Assembly (NCBI GenBank): GCA_947643145.1
Contig: CANRVD010000001.1
Span: 1-64,000 of the forward strand
DNA length: 64,000 nucleotides
Source: an uncultured bacterium
GTDB lineage: Bacteria > Bacillota > Clostridia > Lachnospirales > Lachnospiraceae
Direction of reading: 5' to 3'
The position numbers and the translations under genes were made by a program. How positions within the stretch are numbered: position 1 is the first letter of the stretch; each line of letters opens with the position of its first letter. Below are positions 62,092-64,000 of the stretch, in pieces. Below the pieces are notes generated by a model that saw nothing but the letters and a program-made list of their open reading frames with translations, made no database searches and had not been told where the DNA came from.

Positions 62092-62883
62092 TTACATATT
62101 TTTTGATTTCTCCGCACATGCCTTCATGCACTCCATCACACTGCCCCGAAATCCTTTTTGCTCTAAAACTCTTACCGCTTCTATTGTCGTACCTGCCGGA
62201 GAGCACACCATATCCTTTAACTCTCCCGGATGCCTGCCCGTTTCTAATACCATCTTTGCACTGCCAAGAACTGACTGGGCAGCAAACTGATATGCCTGCG
62301 CACGCGGCATTCCCTCCGCAACCGCTGCATCTGCCATTGCTTCTATAAACATAAACACATATGCAGGTGAACTTCCACTTACCGCAATTACTGCATCCAT
62401 CATAGATTCCTGAATCACTTCAGCCTTTCCAAAGCTCTCCAGAATACCGCATACTTCACGCAGCTCCTCCTCCGTCACATTTTCATTTGGACAGACGGCA
62501 GTAATCCCTTCCCCAACCAGCGCTGGTGTATTTGGCATCGTTCTGATAATTTTCCTTTGACCTCCAAATGCCTTCTCTAACCATGCCATACTTTTTCCTG
62601 CTGCAATGGATACAATCATCTGCTTTTCTGAAACAGCTTCCCTTATCTCTTGAATCACCTCCTCACAGTAAACTGGTTTTACTGCCAAAAAGAGCATATC
62701 AGCAGATGCCGCTTCTTTATTATCCAATGTTGTATGGATTCCAAACTCTTTTGCAACTTTATCTATCGTTTTCTGTGTTGCTGCCGTTGCAATCATTTCC
62801 TCCTTCGTAAATAAACCAGATTTCAATACTCCTCCGATGATTGCCTGTGCCATGTTACCAGCACCAATAAAACCTAAACGCAT
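62092..62883 (-). CDS. proC: Pyrroline-5-carboxylate reductase
   Basis: ProC reduces pyrroline-5-carboxylate to proline with NAD(P)H. 263 residues. The Rossmann motif is GFIGAGNMAQAIIGG, followed by MRTMPNTPALVGEGITA, SGSSPAYVFMFIEAMADAAVAEGMPRAQA and SPAGTTIEAVRVLEQKGFRG (the second half is the dimer/active-site part, both broken here for length). AAGGAGG precedes the ATG. It follows the ASKHA-domain gene with an 83-base gap. Confidence 0.95.
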   Translation of the reverse strand: MRLGFIGAGNMAQAIIGGVLKSGLFTKEEMIATAATQKTIDKVAKEFGIHTTLDNKEAASADMLFLAVKPVYCEEVIQEIREAVSEKQMIVSIAAGKSMAWLEKAFGGQRKIIRTMPNTPALVGEGITAVCPNENVTEEELREVCGILESFGKAEVIQESMMDAVIAVSGSSPAYVFMFIEAMADAAVAEGMPRAQAYQFAAQSVLGSAKMVLETGRHPGELKDMVCSPAGTTIEAVRVLEQKGFRGSVMECMKACAEKSKNM

Positions 62884-62966
62884 GGTAAGCCTCCTTTTTG
62901 TACTTGCTCCTCTTCAATAGATATTATTTATTATTCTACCATGTTTTTCTATGCTTTGCACTTCTT

Positions 62967-64000
62967 TTATAACCATGATTTCAAATCCATTGCCTGTAGC
63001 AGCAGTTTTTGAAATTCCGGTAACTCCGCAAGCTCCACATGCTCTATTTGCTGTGCCAGAAGTTCCATTTCCTTTGAAAAAAACTTATCTGTTATGACCC
63101 TTGCCGCCCCTCTTCCTGCAGCATTTCCCACAAAAAATACCTTCTGCCGGCTAACATCCGGCAGCAATCCGATTTTAACGGCATTCCCAAACCGCATACA
63201 ACTTCCAAGCACTCCTGATACAATAATTTCTTCCACATCAGAAAGACGGATTCCTCCCGACTGGAGAAGCGCGTTTATCCCCGCTTGAATTGCCCCTTTG
63301 GCAAGCTGGGTATTTCGGATATCACTTTGCTGCAAATAGATTTCCCTGCCATCTCTTTCATCCTGATATAACAGAAAAGCATTTTGTCCATTTCTTTTGA
63401 TTAGCTGTCCACAGATTTCCTGATGAACGCCCTGCTTTTTTGCCTCTTCCTCCGTTAGCAGATAGCCGTCAGCAAGCAGTACTCCGCATTTCCGCATCTC
63501 TGCCATAGCATCCACCAGTCCAGAACCGCAAATTCCCTTCGGAAGCTCACCTCCAATATATTCCAAAATAATATTTCCATTGCCGGAAGAAATTTTTACT
63601 CCGCTTACTGCTCCTGGTTTTGCCGGTATACCACACTGTATTCCCTTCCCCTCAAATGCCGGTCCTGCTGCGGTAGAGCATACCCTAAGACTGCCTCTTT
63701 GGTTCAATATAATTTCTGCATTTGTCCCCAAATCAACCGCTAACTGGACTTTTTTCTTCTGTATAAGATTCTCTGTACCAATCACGGCCAGCGCGTCACT
63801 CCCCACATGTGCTGCAATCCCTGAAAGCACGCTGACTGTTGCATTTTTCAGAAACTTCATGCCAATCTCATATCCGGTACAGGAAAAATTACCGGTATAA
63901 GCAGCCTGAAATGGAAAACCTGCTAATCCTGCTACGCTTTTATCTAAAAAAAGATGACACATTGTTGTGTTTCCCACTACAGCAAGATGCACTTTCTTAC
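62967..64000 (-). CDS. ASKHA-domain metalloprotein (RACo-like), N-terminus cut by window edge
   Basis: The C-terminal ATPase part of a RACo/DUF4445-family protein that reductively activates corrinoid or related enzymes. 344 residues are visible. AVVGNTTMCHLFLD and the phosphate motif AVDLGTNAEIILNQRGSLRVCSTAAGPAFEGKGI are family hallmarks; so are GSGLVDAMAEMRKCGVL, VSGVLGSCMRFGNAVKIGLLPD and VFFVGNAAGRGAARVI. The frame stays open to base 64000, so the N-terminal [2Fe-2S] and linker domains lie outside. No corrinoid protein gene is visible in the window. Confidence 0.88.
   Translation of the reverse strand, partial: KKVHLAVVGNTTMCHLFLDKSVAGLAGFPFQAAYTGNFSCTGYEIGMKFLKNATVSVLSGIAAHVGSDALAVIGTENLIQKKKVQLAVDLGTNAEIILNQRGSLRVCSTAAGPAFEGKGIQCGIPAKPGAVSGVKISSGNGNIILEYIGGELPKGICGSGLVDAMAEMRKCGVLLADGYLLTEEEAKKQGVHQEICGQLIKRNGQNAFLLYQDERDGREIYLQQSDIRNTQLAKGAIQAGINALLQSGGIRLSDVEEIIVSGVLGSCMRFGNAVKIGLLPDVSRQKVFFVGNAAGRGAARVITDKFFSKEMELLAQQIEHVELAELPEFQKLLLQAMDLKSWL

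Overview
The window looks like a chromosomal segment of an anaerobic, endospore-forming Clostridia, most likely a member of the Lachnospiraceae. The evidence is a complete spoIIIAA-AH sporulation operon, two small CotF-like coat proteins, an anaerobic (glycyl-radical) ribonucleotide reductase, a leucine T-box leader, a GH94 cellobiose phosphorylase and moderately AT-rich DNA. Almost every gene is on the minus strand. The few plus-strand genes are a small coiled-coil protein, aroE, degV and two coat-like genes. I see no CRISPR array, tRNA, rRNA or prophage.

Layout, in window coordinates. 1-8.7 kb: the start of recN (cut by the window edge), a 1438-residue secreted Big_2/Ig-like repeat protein, yebC and thiC. 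8.7-21.7 kb: a long co-directional block, read right to left as spoIIIAA-AB-AC-AD-AE-AF-AG-AH, an Asp23 protein, nusB, xseA, xseB, ispA, dxs, tlyA, nadK and argR. This is the usual Clostridia order, except that argR and recN are split by thiC, yebC and the Ig-like gene. 21.8-23.6 kb: a plus-strand coiled-coil gene and aroE, then efp. 23.7-29.8 kb: an accessory locus with an ABC ATPase, two permeases, a lipoprotein, a small secreted protein, a 19-residue amphipathic peptide with a perfect Shine-Dalgarno, a tandem 20-bp operator-like repeat, a MITE, a decayed GHKL histidine kinase and a LytTR response regulator. 29.8-40.4 kb: aroK, aroD, a 36-residue membrane peptide, ilvC, ilvN, degV, a transglutaminase-like protein, a DUF815-type AAA ATPase, argS and aroA. 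40.4-46.2 kb: a surface-polysaccharide cluster (GT2, NTP_transf_5-like protein, flippase, Stealth phosphotransferase, PqqD-like protein). 46.4-64 kb: cellobiose phosphorylase, coat proteins, leuA with its T-box, a membrane glycosyltransferase, nrdD, a CmpB-type membrane protein, recU, an RluD-type pseudouridine synthase, rsmF, a small alarmone synthetase, an M23 peptidase, proC and an ASKHA-domain (RACo-like) protein cut by the right edge.

Two things stand out. First, the 23.7-29.8 kb locus has the logic of a LytTR-controlled, leaderless phenol-soluble-modulin-like peptide with its own ABC-2 exporter, but the kinase is clearly broken. Second, the window carries several unrelated families of dispersed hairpins. 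One family pairs a short hairpin with a long one that begins within a few bases of a stop codon, between co-directional genes. A second is a ~50-bp GTTAC palindrome in four copies. A third is a 34-nt hairpin in two copies whose stem changes are compensatory. Two further MITE-like elements end in CTAG, and one of them supplies the stop codons of both flanking genes. Gene starts were moved inward wherever a better Shine-Dalgarno and family alignment supported it.
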